From Cryobacterium tagatosivorans (GTDB taxonomy: Bacteria; Actinomycetota; Actinomycetes; Actinomycetales; Microbacteriaceae), in assembly GCF_004402215.1 (NCBI RefSeq), contig NZ_SOEZ01000070.1:1-64000 (forward strand): a DNA stretch of 64,000 nt. Reading direction: 5' to 3'. Both the position numbers and the translations under genes were made by a program. Under the pieces are notes generated by a model that was not told the DNA's origin, did no database searches, and saw only the letters and a program-made list of their open reading frames with translations. Shown here one piece after another: positions 43,352-51,159 of this stretch; position 1 is the stretch's first letter, and every line of letters starts with the position of its first letter.

Positions 43352-44242
43352 GTGCTGTTGCATCATCTTGCCGTGGTCATGCCCGCCCACAACGAGGCCG
43401 AAGGGCTCCCGGGGTTCCTCGCCGAGATCCGCGAACACGTGGCCCCGCTCGCCGACCGGGTGAGCGTCATCGTCGTCGACGACCTCTCCACGGACGACAC
43501 GGTCGAGGTGCTGGCCGCGATCGGGCTCGACTGGCCCGGGCTGAGCGTGATCCCCTCCCCGGTCAACCGAGGCCACGGCCCCACCGCGCTGGCCGCCTAC
43601 CGGGCCGCCCTGGCCCTCGGCCCCGACGTCATCGTGCATGTCGACGGCGACGGCCAGTTCGAGGGCAAGGACTTCCCCCCGCTCATCCGCGCCCTCGACG
43701 ACGCCGACGTCGTACACGGCGTTCGGCAACATCGCACCGACCCCTGGTTCCGGCGCGTGCTCACGGCCTGTGTCGGTCTCGTCATCGCCCTCGCAACCGG
43801 CCGGCGCATCCCGGACGTGAACACGCCTCTGCGGGCCTACCGCCCGGCCGCGATCGCCCAACTGGTCGAGCTCGTGCCCGCAGGCGCCCTCGTGCCGCAC
43901 GTGCACTTCTCCCTGGCGGAGAGCCGGCTCGGTCTCCGGGTGCGGTACGTGCGCGTGCGCAGCATCCCGCGCCGCGGCAGCGTGGCCAACGGCACGATGT
44001 GGGGCGACCAGCCGAAGCAGCCGATGCTTCCGCCTGCGCGGCTGCGGGACTTCAGCCGCCGGGCCGCCGTCGAACTCTGGCAGTACTCGTTGCGGCCGGG
44101 TCTCGACAAGCTCGACCACCGGGGAGTGCTGGACCACCGGGGCAAGCTCGAGCACCGGGGCAAGCTCGACGGCCGGGGCACGGTCGAGCACCGGGGCGAG
44201 CGGGCGGAGACCGACGCCGCCTCGGGTGCGCCTAGGCCGTGA
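43352..44242 (+). CDS. GT2 polyprenyl-phosphate glycosyltransferase with repeat-derived C-terminal tail
   Basis: A 296-residue GT-A enzyme of the DPM1-like group. VVMPAHNEAEGLPGF, VDDLSTDDTVEV and HVDGDGQFEGKD (DXD) are clear in the first ~100 residues; the catalytic domain ends near residue 248. Start GTG 43352 follows AGGGAGA at 43341-43347. The last ~45 residues are low-complexity LDHRGK-type hexapeptide repeats encoded by a 19-bp palindrome and five 18-bp tandem units. Such a tail has no counterpart in the family and is probably a dispersed repeat captured into the reading frame. The gene overlaps the next one by four bases. Confidence 0.87.
   Translation: MLLHHLAVVMPAHNEAEGLPGFLAEIREHVAPLADRVSVIVVDDLSTDDTVEVLAAIGLDWPGLSVIPSPVNRGHGPTALAAYRAALALGPDVIVHVDGDGQFEGKDFPPLIRALDDADVVHGVRQHRTDPWFRRVLTACVGLVIALATGRRIPDVNTPLRAYRPAAIAQLVELVPAGALVPHVHFSLAESRLGLRVRYVRVRSIPRRGSVANGTMWGDQPKQPMLPPARLRDFSRRAAVELWQYSLRPGLDKLDHRGVLDHRGKLEHRGKLDGRGTVEHRGERAETDAASGAPRP
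44099..44200 (-). repeat. Palindrome copy plus five 18-bp tandem repeats inside the GT2 gene
   Basis: GGTCTCGACAAGCTCGACC (44099-44117) is the reverse-orientation version of the 19-bp palindrome. From 44111 five 18-bp units of the form CTCGACCACCGGGGnnnn follow without gaps (44111, 44129, 44147, 44165, 44183). They encode LDHRGV, LDHRGK, LEHRGK, LDGRGT and VEHRGE. Confidence 0.88.
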
Positions 44243-45744
44243 CGCGCTTACGCGGGGCGCTGTTTTCGCTGGCCCTGGCGCTGGTCGTGCTCGCCCACCT
44301 GCTCGTCGCCGCGCCGAGCCTGCTGGAGCTGCGCCTGTGGGAAGACGAGGCGTTCAACCTAACCGTGCCGCTGAACCTGCTCCGCGGACTCGGCTACACG
44401 AGCGACGGCACCCTCTCGGGCAGCCAGCTGACCCCGTTCGATGCGCGCATTTCCACCGGCCCGGTCGTGCTGCTGCCCGTCACGGCGGCGCTGGCGACCG
44501 GCGCGGACCTGGTCCTGGCCGGGCGGGCCGTAATGCTCGTCTTCTACGCGGCGCTGCTCGCCGGGCTGTGGATCGTCGGTCGACGCGTCGGCGGCCGTTG
44601 GGCCGGCCTGGCCGCCGTCTCGGTGCCGTTGGCGCTCAACACGAACGGCTCTGCGTCGCCGCTGCAGGGTCCGGCCGACATCCTCGGGGAGATTCCGGCG
44701 GCTGCACTGATCGTTTTCGCCCTCGCCACCTTCCGTTCGCGCCCGTGGCTCGCCGGCCTGCTGCTGGGCCTGGCCGTGCAGTGCAAGACGATCGCGCTGC
44801 TCGCCTTTCCCGCGCTCCTGCTCGCCGTGTTCTTCACGGAACCGGGCCAGACGGTCCGGCAACGGCTTCGACGGACGCTGCCGATGATCGGGATGGCGGT
44901 CGTTCCCACGGCGCTCTTCGAACTGTGGCAGCTGGTCGCGCTCGGTCCGGCCGGGTTCGCCCTGGCGACCCGGAACTTCATCGGGTTCCTCGTCAAGGGC
45001 GGCCAGACGGGCTATTTCCCGCCCCTGGACAAGCTCGTGGCGCTGTTGTCGGCCTGGCGGTTGCCCTTGGTGGTCGTGGTCCTCGTGGTCATCGGCGCGA
45101 TCGCCCTCGGCGTCTACATCGTGCGGCTCGCTCGCCGAGGGGCGATCTGCCTGCCGGCCGGCGCAGGCGAGGACGCTTCCCCGCGGGAGCTCATCGTGTT
45201 GCTGGGCGCCGCGGCGTTCGGGGTGCTGACCTGGGCGGCGTGGTGGATCGCCTCCGCGCACACGCCGGTCTGGATCCGGCATCCGTCGCCCGGGCTGTTC
45301 GCGTTCCTGCCGGTGCTCGCGGCTTATGTCGTTCTCGCCCTCCGGGTGCTCCTCGGGGCGCCGCAGGCGCGCCCGCGTATCGTCGCGGCGGTGGGCGCCG
45401 TTGCGCTCGCCGCGGTCCTGGTGCTGCCCGCCGCGGTCCACGCCTCCGATGCGCGCGCTGGCCGGCATGAAACGCTGGGCGATCAGCGCGCGGCAGCCGC
45501 GGGGATCGCCGCCGTCCACCAGCCGTGGCTGGCCGGCGCCTGGGGCGGTTCCGTGAGCGTGACGGTGATGTCCGGTGCTCACGCCGCGCTCACCGATGCG
45601 CCCCAAGTCGGTGACACAACGCGCATCTGGTCGGTCCGAGACCACCCGAACCGTGCGGCGTTCGACGAATGGCTGGGCGTACACTGCGGGCGGGAACTGC
45701 TCGCCACGCATGGCTACGTCGTCTGTGCGGCGCCGCCGGGCTGA
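44239..45744 (+). CDS. GT-C fold membrane glycosyltransferase (GT39/ArnT-like)
   Basis: A 501-residue polytopic protein with about ten TMs. LWEDEAFNL at about 34-42 holds the catalytic D-E pair in the first outer loop. LQGPADILGEIPAA near 139-152 matches the second conserved loop. It probably uses the polyprenyl-linked sugar made by the preceding GT2 enzyme and flipped by GtrA. GTG start, four-base overlap with GT2. Its acceptor may be the exopolysaccharide, wall polymer or a protein; sequence does not decide. Confidence 0.8.
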   Translation: MTRLRGALFSLALALVVLAHLLVAAPSLLELRLWEDEAFNLTVPLNLLRGLGYTSDGTLSGSQLTPFDARISTGPVVLLPVTAALATGADLVLAGRAVMLVFYAALLAGLWIVGRRVGGRWAGLAAVSVPLALNTNGSASPLQGPADILGEIPAAALIVFALATFRSRPWLAGLLLGLAVQCKTIALLAFPALLLAVFFTEPGQTVRQRLRRTLPMIGMAVVPTALFELWQLVALGPAGFALATRNFIGFLVKGGQTGYFPPLDKLVALLSAWRLPLVVVVLVVIGAIALGVYIVRLARRGAICLPAGAGEDASPRELIVLLGAAAFGVLTWAAWWIASAHTPVWIRHPSPGLFAFLPVLAAYVVLALRVLLGAPQARPRIVAAVGAVALAAVLVLPAAVHASDARAGRHETLGDQRAAAAGIAAVHQPWLAGAWGGSVSVTVMSGAHAALTDAPQVGDTTRIWSVRDHPNRAAFDEWLGVHCGRELLATHGYVVCAAPPG

Positions 45745-45765
45745 CGTCCGGCTGAGCCGACGGAG

Positions 45766-46446
45766 TCAGCGGCGGCGGAACGGGCCTGCGGACACTCGAT
45801 TCGCCCAGCGCGTGCGGTGCAACCAGGTTCCCATGCCGAGCAACGCGGCGACAGCGAGGCTGCCGCCGAGGGCAATCACCGCGAGCGTGGGGGTGCCCGA
45901 ACCGGCGATGGGGCTGGTGTAGTCCACGTTCCAGGCCGCGACGACCGGGGCGGGAGCTTCGGTTGGGGCCGGCGTCGGGACGAGCGCGGACGGGCGGTTC
46001 GGCTTCACCGCGGGCTTGGCGACACTCGGCATGCTCTCTTGCGGGTCTCCAACGGTGGGCTCTTCGGAGAAGCTGGAGAAGCCGCCGGCAGGACCGGGCA
46101 TCCACTCGGACGGCTGCGGAGCCGGGTCCCCGGGAGTGCTGGGCCGCGGGCGTGACGGCGTGGGGGTCACCGCTTCAGGAGCCGGCGGCAAGTCGACGGC
46201 AGGCTCTTCGCTCGGCGGGAGCACCGTACCGGGGGAGACCGTGTCGTCGGCGGGATCTGGCACGACCTCTACCGGTGGCGTCACCGGGTCGGGCGTCACC
46301 GGGTCGGGCGCGGGTGGCGCCGGCTCTGTGGTCGGCAGGGGCGGTGCGACCTCGGCCCACGCCGTGAGCGCAGGCGAACCGAGCGCGAGCGCGATCGCGA
46401 GTGCGACAGCGGCGAACGCAGGCCCCCCGCCTGCTGATCTGGTCAT
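45766..46446 (-). CDS. Secreted Pro-rich protein with C-terminal membrane anchor
   Basis: A 226-residue protein. The signal peptide is at about residues 1-31 (MTRSAGGGPAFAAVALA... with AWA site). A long Pro/Thr/Glu-rich region (about 33-150) includes the repeats PDPVTPDPVTPP. A C-terminal TM (about 186-208) is followed by a basic tail WLHRTRWANRVSAGPFRRR, like a sortase-type anchor but with no LPxTG motif. I do not recognise a family. ATG 46446 is the first start giving a signal peptide. It is probably co-transcribed with the small gene at 46461. Confidence 0.6.
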   Translation of the reverse strand: MTRSAGGGPAFAAVALAIALALGSPALTAWAEVAPPLPTTEPAPPAPDPVTPDPVTPPVEVVPDPADDTVSPGTVLPPSEEPAVDLPPAPEAVTPTPSRPRPSTPGDPAPQPSEWMPGPAGGFSSFSEEPTVGDPQESMPSVAKPAVKPNRPSALVPTPAPTEAPAPVVAAWNVDYTSPIAGSGTPTLAVIALGGSLAVAALLGMGTWLHRTRWANRVSAGPFRRR

Positions 46447-46460
46447 CTGCGCGGCCGGAC

Positions 46461-46607
46461 CTACAGGTCCATGGTCAGCGCGGCCCAGCCGACGACGCCC
46501 GCGGACGCGGCGGCGGCGAGCAGGAAGGAGTACTGCAGCCACTTCCGGCTGCGGCCCCGTCGCAACAGGGCCTGGTGGCCCCTTTGCTCGGGGCGGATTT
46601 TCGTCAC
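46461..46607 (-). CDS. Small single-TM protein (48 aa), hypothetical
   Basis: A short reading frame from GTG 46607 encodes (V)TKIRPEQRGHQALLRRGR, then one hydrophobic segment (about residues 23-45, SFLLAAAASAGVVGWAALTM). It ends 14 bases before the Pro-rich protein gene. On the minus strand TAAGCT is centred near 46616, about five bases from the GTG, suggesting a leaderless start. No family recognised. Confidence 0.45.
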   Translation of the reverse strand: MTKIRPEQRGHQALLRRGRSRKWLQYSFLLAAAASAGVVGWAALTMDL

Positions 46608-46683
46608 GCCCGAGCTTATGGGAGGAGAGATCGCCGCAGCCAGCCCGGGCCACCCCCAGAAAGGGGAGGCGGTTGGCACCGGA

Positions 46684-46714
46684 TAGGCTCGACTCTATGG
46701 GGAATTTCGCATGA
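46684..46714 (+). promoter_or_regulatory. -10 box and five-codon leaderless leader frame before ugd
   Basis: TAGGCT at 46684-46689 is followed by seven bases and an ATG at 46697. That ATG opens the frame MGNFA-stop, whose TGA overlaps the ugd ATG at 46711 (ATGA). GGGGA at 46699-46703 inside it can serve as ribosome-binding site for ugd. Translation coupling is plausible. Confidence 0.45.
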
Positions 46715-48024
46715 GAATGTCCGTCATCGGCTGTGGCTACCTGGGTGCGGTGCACGCGTCGGCGATGGCCGAGCTGGGGCATGACGTGATCGGGATCGAC
46801 GTCGACCCCGACAAGATCGCCCACCTGGCCCAGGGCCGGCCGCCGTTCTTCGAGCCGGGGCTGTCCGAGGTGCTGACCTCGGCCATGAACTCCGGGCGAC
46901 TCCGATTCAGCACGGACATCGCCGATGCCGCCGGCGCCCAGGTGCACTTCGTCGCCGTCGGAACCCCGCAGAAGCAAGGCAGCCACGCCGCAGACCTCCG
47001 CTACGTCGACGCCGCGATCAAGTCACTGCTGCCGCACCTCGCCGCCGGCGACCTGGTCGTGGGCAAGAGCACCGTTCCGGTCGGCACCGCGGCCCGCCTC
47101 GCCGAGATGATCGCCGCCTCCGGCACGGGGGCCTCGCTGGCCTGGAACCCCGAGTTCCTGCGCGAGGGTTTCGCCGTGCAGGACACGGTCAGCCCCGACC
47201 GCCTCGTCTACGGCGTGCCCGGCGGCGACGCGGGGGAGCACGCCACGGCCGTGCTGAACGAGGTCTACGCGTCCGCGATCGCCGCCGACACCCCGCTCGT
47301 GGTCACCGACTATGCCACGGCCGAGCTCGTCAAGGTCGCCGCGAACGCGTTCCTCGCCACCAAGATCAGCTTCATCAACGCGATGGCCGAGATCGCCGAG
47401 GTTTCCGGCGCCGACGTCACCCAACTCGCGGATGCCATCGGGTTCGACAATCGCATCGGCCGCCGCTTCCTGAACGCCGGCGTCGGCTTCGGCGGCGGCT
47501 GCCTGCCCAAGGACATCCGCGCCTTCACCGCCCGCGCCGAGGAGCTCGGCCGGGGCGAATCGGTCGCCTTCCTCAAGGAGGTCGACGCGATCAACCTGCG
47601 CCGGCGCCAGCGGGTCGTCGACCTCGCGGTCTCCGCGCTCGGCCGGCCGGTGCACACCGCCAAGGTCGCCGTGCTCGGGCTGAGCTTCAAGCCGCATTCC
47701 GACGACGTGCGCGACTCCCCGGCGCTCGACGTGGCCGTGCAGCTGCGCGGTCTCGGCGCCGACGTCGTCGCCACCGACCCGCAGGCCATCGAGAACTCGC
47801 GGGCGCGGCATCCGCAGCTGAGCTATTCGACCGACCTCGAGGAGACCCTGCGCGGCGCGGATGCCGTTGTCCTGGTCACCGAGTGGCCCGAGTTCCGGGA
47901 GCTGGACCCGGTGTGGGCAGCGACGCTCGTGCGCACCCCGACCATCATTGACGGACGCAACACGCTCAACGCGGCCGCCTGGCGCGCCGCGGGTTGGACC
48001 TACCTGGGATTGGGACGACCCTGA
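46711..48024 (+). CDS. ugd: UDP-glucose 6-dehydrogenase
   Basis: A 437-residue enzyme that oxidises UDP-glucose to UDP-glucuronate with two NAD+. VIGCGYLGAVHASAMAELGH binds NAD; NPEFLREGFAVQD, the catalytic C264 in GFGGGCLPKD, and LSFKPHSDDVRDSPAL are family signatures. It supplies an acidic sugar donor for polymer synthesis. It overlaps the LCP gene by one base (TGATG). Confidence 0.93.
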   Translation: MRMSVIGCGYLGAVHASAMAELGHDVIGIDVDPDKIAHLAQGRPPFFEPGLSEVLTSAMNSGRLRFSTDIADAAGAQVHFVAVGTPQKQGSHAADLRYVDAAIKSLLPHLAAGDLVVGKSTVPVGTAARLAEMIAASGTGASLAWNPEFLREGFAVQDTVSPDRLVYGVPGGDAGEHATAVLNEVYASAIAADTPLVVTDYATAELVKVAANAFLATKISFINAMAEIAEVSGADVTQLADAIGFDNRIGRRFLNAGVGFGGGCLPKDIRAFTARAEELGRGESVAFLKEVDAINLRRRQRVVDLAVSALGRPVHTAKVAVLGLSFKPHSDDVRDSPALDVAVQLRGLGADVVATDPQAIENSRARHPQLSYSTDLEETLRGADAVVLVTEWPEFRELDPVWAATLVRTPTIIDGRNTLNAAAWRAAGWTYLGLGRP

Positions 48025-49082
48025 TGACTGACATCTTCTCCGGCCCGGCTTACGAGCCCCAGCCCAAGACCAGGCCGCAGCCCTCGCGCAAGAAGAAGGG
48101 CTGGATCATCGCCCTCGTTGCCGCAGGGGCCGTCGTGCTCCTGGTCGCCGGAGGGGCCGGCGTCTACGCCTGGACGCTCAGCAGCACCTTCGACAACAAG
48201 ACCGAGAAGATCGCCGACGCCTTCCCGAAGGACGATGCCGCGCGCCCGCCCGTGCTGGAGGGAGTTGCGTCGAAGGCGCAGAACATCCTGCTCCTGGGCT
48301 CCGACACCCGGGGGTCGATCGGCACGTCGCTCGCCGAGGCCGGCGGGGCGCGCACCGACACGATCATGGTGGCCCACATCCCGGCCGACCGGAAGAACAT
48401 CTACGTGATGTCGATCATGCGCGACAGCTGGCTGGAGATCCCCGGGCACGGCAAGGCGAAGGTCAACGCCGCCATGGCGTTCGGGGGAGTGCCGCTTGCC
48501 GTCGAGACCATCGAGAGCTTGCTCGGCGCGCGGATCGACCACGTGGCCATCGTCGACTTCACCGGGTTCAAGGGCGTGACGAACGCGCTCGGCGGCGTCG
48601 ATGTGGACAACCAGGTCGCCTTCAACTCCTCGCACATGAAGGGCCACTACTTCGCGCAGGGCCCAAACCACCTGAACGGAACGGAGGCGCTCGCCTTCGT
48701 GCGGGAGCGCTATGGGTTCCGCGACGGCGACTTCCAGCGCGCGCGCAACCAGCAGGCCTTCATCAAGGCCGTGCTGAAGACCACCCTGAGCGCTGAGACC
48801 CTGACCGATCCGGGCAAGATCAGCGGGCTGGTCGGCGCCGTGGCGCCCTTCCTCGCGGTCGACGAAGGACTGAACTCCGCCTACGTCGCCGGCCTCGGGG
48901 TGGAGATGCGCGACGTCCGCGTCGGCAACGTCACGTTCTTCACCATGCCGACCAAGGGCACGGGCACCGAGGGCGGCCAGTCGGTCGTGAACATCGACTG
49001 GGACAAGCTCGCGCTCGTGCAGAAGGCCTTCCAGACCGACACCCTCGACCTGTATCAGCCCGAGGTGCAGACGATCGGTTAA
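48024..49082 (+). CDS. LytR-CpsA-Psr (LCP) family transferase, copy 1
   Basis: A 352-residue membrane protein with one TM (about 28-50) and an extracytoplasmic LCP domain (about 85-310). Signatures: NILLLGSDTRG, ARTDTIMVAHIPADRK, MSIMRDSWLEIPGHG, KVNAAMAFGG and FVRERYGFRDGDFQRARNQQ (Arg/Asp that bind pyrophosphate). LCP proteins move undecaprenyl-linked glycopolymers to peptidoglycan or galactan. ATG 48024 overlaps the ugd stop. A close paralogue follows at 49416. Confidence 0.92.
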   Translation: MTDIFSGPAYEPQPKTRPQPSRKKKGWIIALVAAGAVVLLVAGGAGVYAWTLSSTFDNKTEKIADAFPKDDAARPPVLEGVASKAQNILLLGSDTRGSIGTSLAEAGGARTDTIMVAHIPADRKNIYVMSIMRDSWLEIPGHGKAKVNAAMAFGGVPLAVETIESLLGARIDHVAIVDFTGFKGVTNALGGVDVDNQVAFNSSHMKGHYFAQGPNHLNGTEALAFVRERYGFRDGDFQRARNQQAFIKAVLKTTLSAETLTDPGKISGLVGAVAPFLAVDEGLNSAYVAGLGVEMRDVRVGNVTFFTMPTKGTGTEGGQSVVNIDWDKLALVQKAFQTDTLDLYQPEVQTIG

Positions 49083-49111
49083 GCCGCGCGCTCAGAGCGG
49101 CGACCTGCAAG

Positions 49112-49276
49112 CTACATAACCATGTGGCGGTGCCATTCCGCCTTGTGATCGCGGGAGCAGAATCCGTAGGTGCCGTAGCTGGGAACGGGCCCGGCCGACG
49201 CTCCTCCGCAGAGGGCGCAGGACCGCATCAAGAGGCCCCTCATGCGCAGGACGAAGAGGTGGAGTCGGGTGCGCAT
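49112..49276 (-). CDS. Small Cys/His-rich protein (54 aa), hypothetical zinc ribbon-like
   Basis: A minus-strand frame from ATG 49276 to TAG. The product has a basic N-terminus (MRTRLHLFVLRMRGLLMR) and then SCALCGGASAGPVPSYGTYG, FCSRDHKAEWHRHMVM: a CxxC, a third Cys and a run of His that could bind zinc. TAGAGT on the minus strand ends seven bases before the ATG, fitting the leaderless pattern. Antisense-located between two LCP genes. Not a family I recognise. Confidence 0.5.
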   Translation of the reverse strand: MRTRLHLFVLRMRGLLMRSCALCGGASAGPVPSYGTYGFCSRDHKAEWHRHMVM

Positions 49277-49283
49277 GAGACCC

Positions 49284-49289
49284 ACTCTA
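49284..49289 (-). promoter_or_regulatory. Minus-strand -10 TAGAGT for the 54-aa gene
   Basis: TAGAGT (minus strand 49289-49284) is identical to the mqo -10 and lies seven bases before ATG 49276. Its position supports the small gene. Confidence 0.4.
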
Positions 49290-49331
49290 GGTGCGACGGG
49301 GCGGCGAACATGAATCCGACTCGACACTTCA

Positions 49332-49359
49332 TTGACAGGCTGGGCGGGCGGAATACTCT
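49332..49359 (+). promoter_or_regulatory. Consensus-like promoter upstream of LCP copy 2
   Basis: TTGACA (49332-49337) is a perfect -35 and TACTCT (49354-49359) a -10 with a 16-bp spacer. The predicted start lies around 49365, after the ATG at 49362. This argues that translation begins further downstream, at GTG 49416 or ATG 49428. Confidence 0.55.
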
Positions 49360-49415
49360 GAATGAGACTGCTGACGAGCCGTCGGGTGGGCTCACAACGG
49401 ATTGTGGGGTGCCCT

Positions 49416-50444
49416 GTGACGCACGCGATGTCTCCGCGCGAGGCGGCTGCCGGGCCCGCCCGCAAGCGCAGAACCTGGCGGGTCGCGCTCATCGGCGTCG
49501 GTGCGCTGCTTCTCGCCGGCGGCATCCTCGGCGCCTATGCGTGGTTCCTCAGCAGTACCTTCGACACGCAAACGGAGAAGATCTCGGAGGCCTTTCCCCG
49601 CCCCTATTCGCTCCGCCCTCCCGTGCTCGAGGGCGAGGCGGCCAAGGCGCAGAACATCCTGCTGCTCGGCTCCGACACCGGCAGGCCGAGCGGCGGCTCG
49701 GTCGCAGCCCTCGGTGCCCGGCACTCCGACTCGGTCATCGTCGTGCACATCCCGGCCGACCGGGCGCACATTTACGTGCTGTCGATCCTGCGGGACAGCT
49801 GGGTCGACGTCCCCGGGCACGGCCAGGCGCGGATCAACGCCGCACTGTCCCTCGGCGGCGTGCCGACCGCGGTCGCAACGATCGAGGGCCTGCTGGGCGC
49901 ACGGATGGACCATGTGGCCATCGTCGACTTCACCGGCTTCCGGGGGGTCACGGATGCGCTCGGCGGCGTCGACATCGACAACCCGGTGGCGTTCAGCTCG
50001 AGCCGCCTCGAGGGCCGCTACTTCAAGCGGGGAACCCTCCATGTGAACGGAACGGAAGCCCTCGCCTTCGTGCGTGAGAGGCACGCGTTCCGGGACGGCG
50101 ATTTCCAGCGCACCCGAAACCAGCAGGCGTTCATGAAGGCCCTGATGACCGAGGTGCTGAGCGCGGGAACCCTCACCGACCCCGGCAAGGTCAGCGGCCT
50201 GGTCGGCGCCGTCGCGCCCTTCCTCGCGGTCGATCCCGGTCTCAACTCCGCCTACCTGGCCGGACTCGCGCTCGAGTTGCGCGAGACGCGAGCGGACGAC
50301 GTCACGTTCTTCACCGCGCCGGCCAAGGGCACAGCCATCGTGGGCGAGCACCCCATCGTGAAAATAGACCCGGTCAAGTTCGCGGCGCTGCGGGAGGCTT
50401 TCACGGAGGACACCCTCGACGCCTATCTGTCAGCCCCCCAATAG
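49416..50444 (+). CDS. LytR-CpsA-Psr (LCP) family transferase, copy 2
   Basis: A 342-residue paralogue of the LCP protein at 48024, sharing NILLLGSDT, VHIPADR, WVDVPGHGQARINAALS and FVRERHAFRDGDFQRTRNQQ. One TM near residues 18-42, then the LCP domain. ATG 49428 and ATG 49362 are alternative starts; the promoter position disfavours 49362. Two LCP genes side by side suggest attachment of two polymers, or partial redundancy. The gene ends inside a short hairpin. Confidence 0.9.
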   Translation: MTHAMSPREAAAGPARKRRTWRVALIGVGALLLAGGILGAYAWFLSSTFDTQTEKISEAFPRPYSLRPPVLEGEAAKAQNILLLGSDTGRPSGGSVAALGARHSDSVIVVHIPADRAHIYVLSILRDSWVDVPGHGQARINAALSLGGVPTAVATIEGLLGARMDHVAIVDFTGFRGVTDALGGVDIDNPVAFSSSRLEGRYFKRGTLHVNGTEALAFVRERHAFRDGDFQRTRNQQAFMKALMTEVLSAGTLTDPGKVSGLVGAVAPFLAVDPGLNSAYLAGLALELRETRADDVTFFTAPAKGTAIVGEHPIVKIDPVKFAALREAFTEDTLDAYLSAPQ

Positions 50445-50451
50445 GGGGCTG
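50431..50451. terminator. Short hairpin across the LCP-2 stop codon
   Basis: CAGCCCCC (50431-50438) pairs with GGGGGCTG (50444-50451) around CAATA. The stop codon lies in the loop and stem. No T-run follows, so termination is uncertain. Confidence 0.45.
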
Positions 50452-50472
50452 AAACGCACCGCCACGCGCCCC

Positions 50473-50502
50473 CTATGCTGGCCGCACCCGACCATCAAGG
50501 AG
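50473..50502 (+). promoter_or_regulatory. -10 and RBS of the DUF2510 gene
   Basis: TATGCT at about 50473-50478 fits the -10 consensus. AAGGAG at 50497-50502 lies five bases before GTG 50508, deciding this start over the earlier in-frame ATG at 50475. Confidence 0.5.
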
Positions 50503-50507
50503 TCCTC

Positions 50508-51098
50508 GTGAGCGACCCGACCGGAACAATCTCCACGCAGCAAGGCTGGTACCCGGACCCCTCCGGGGCGGGCCGACTGCGTTGGTGGGACGGCGCCAGG
50601 TGGACCCAGCACGTGCACGATCCCTCTGCGGCGAACCCCCCGGTCGCCCGCGTGTCGCTCCGCGACCCGGCGATGCCCGTCTACAGCGCCTCCATCTGGA
50701 TGATCGTCGCGCTGCCGCTGCTCTCCGTGTTCGCGCTGGCAACGTTCGACCTCACCGGGTTCCTGATCGGTGTCACGTCGGGCCTGGCCTTCCTCGACCC
50801 GGGCTACCTCTTCCTCTCTGTGCTCGGCTCGGCCATCTCGGTCGCCTCGATCATTTTCGCGTTCGTCGACTGGCGGGGGCTCGAGGCGGACGGCTTCGAG
50901 CGTCCGCTCCACTGGGCCTGGGCCTTCCTGTCGATGGGGCTCTACGTGATCGGGCGGTCCGTCGTCGTTTACCGCCAGGCGGGCCGCGGGCTCCTGCCGA
51001 TCGGCGCCCTCGTTCTTCTCGTCATCGTGTCCACCGGCGTGCTCGTGCTCAAGTACATCGACGCGATGCCGGCCATGTCGATGTCGCTCGGAGGCTAG
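50508..51098 (+). CDS. DUF2510 domain membrane protein
   Basis: A 196-residue protein. The N-terminal DUF2510 motif GWYPDPSGAGRLRWWDGARW at about 12-31 is followed by WTQHVHD; four TMs lie at roughly 66-88, 92-115, 135-150 and 160-185. DUF2510 is a short actinobacterial domain of unknown role, common at the N-terminus of membrane proteins. It stands alone between LCP-2 and the truncated dipeptidase gene. Confidence 0.8.
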   Translation: MSDPTGTISTQQGWYPDPSGAGRLRWWDGARWTQHVHDPSAANPPVARVSLRDPAMPVYSASIWMIVALPLLSVFALATFDLTGFLIGVTSGLAFLDPGYLFLSVLGSAISVASIIFAFVDWRGLEADGFERPLHWAWAFLSMGLYVIGRSVVVYRQAGRGLLPIGALVLLVIVSTGVLVLKYIDAMPAMSMSLGG

Positions 51099-51159
51099 GC
51101 CGGCAGCATGCCGGGCGGCGGACGCCCGTCCCATCGACCCCGTGCGGGAGAATGGGACG

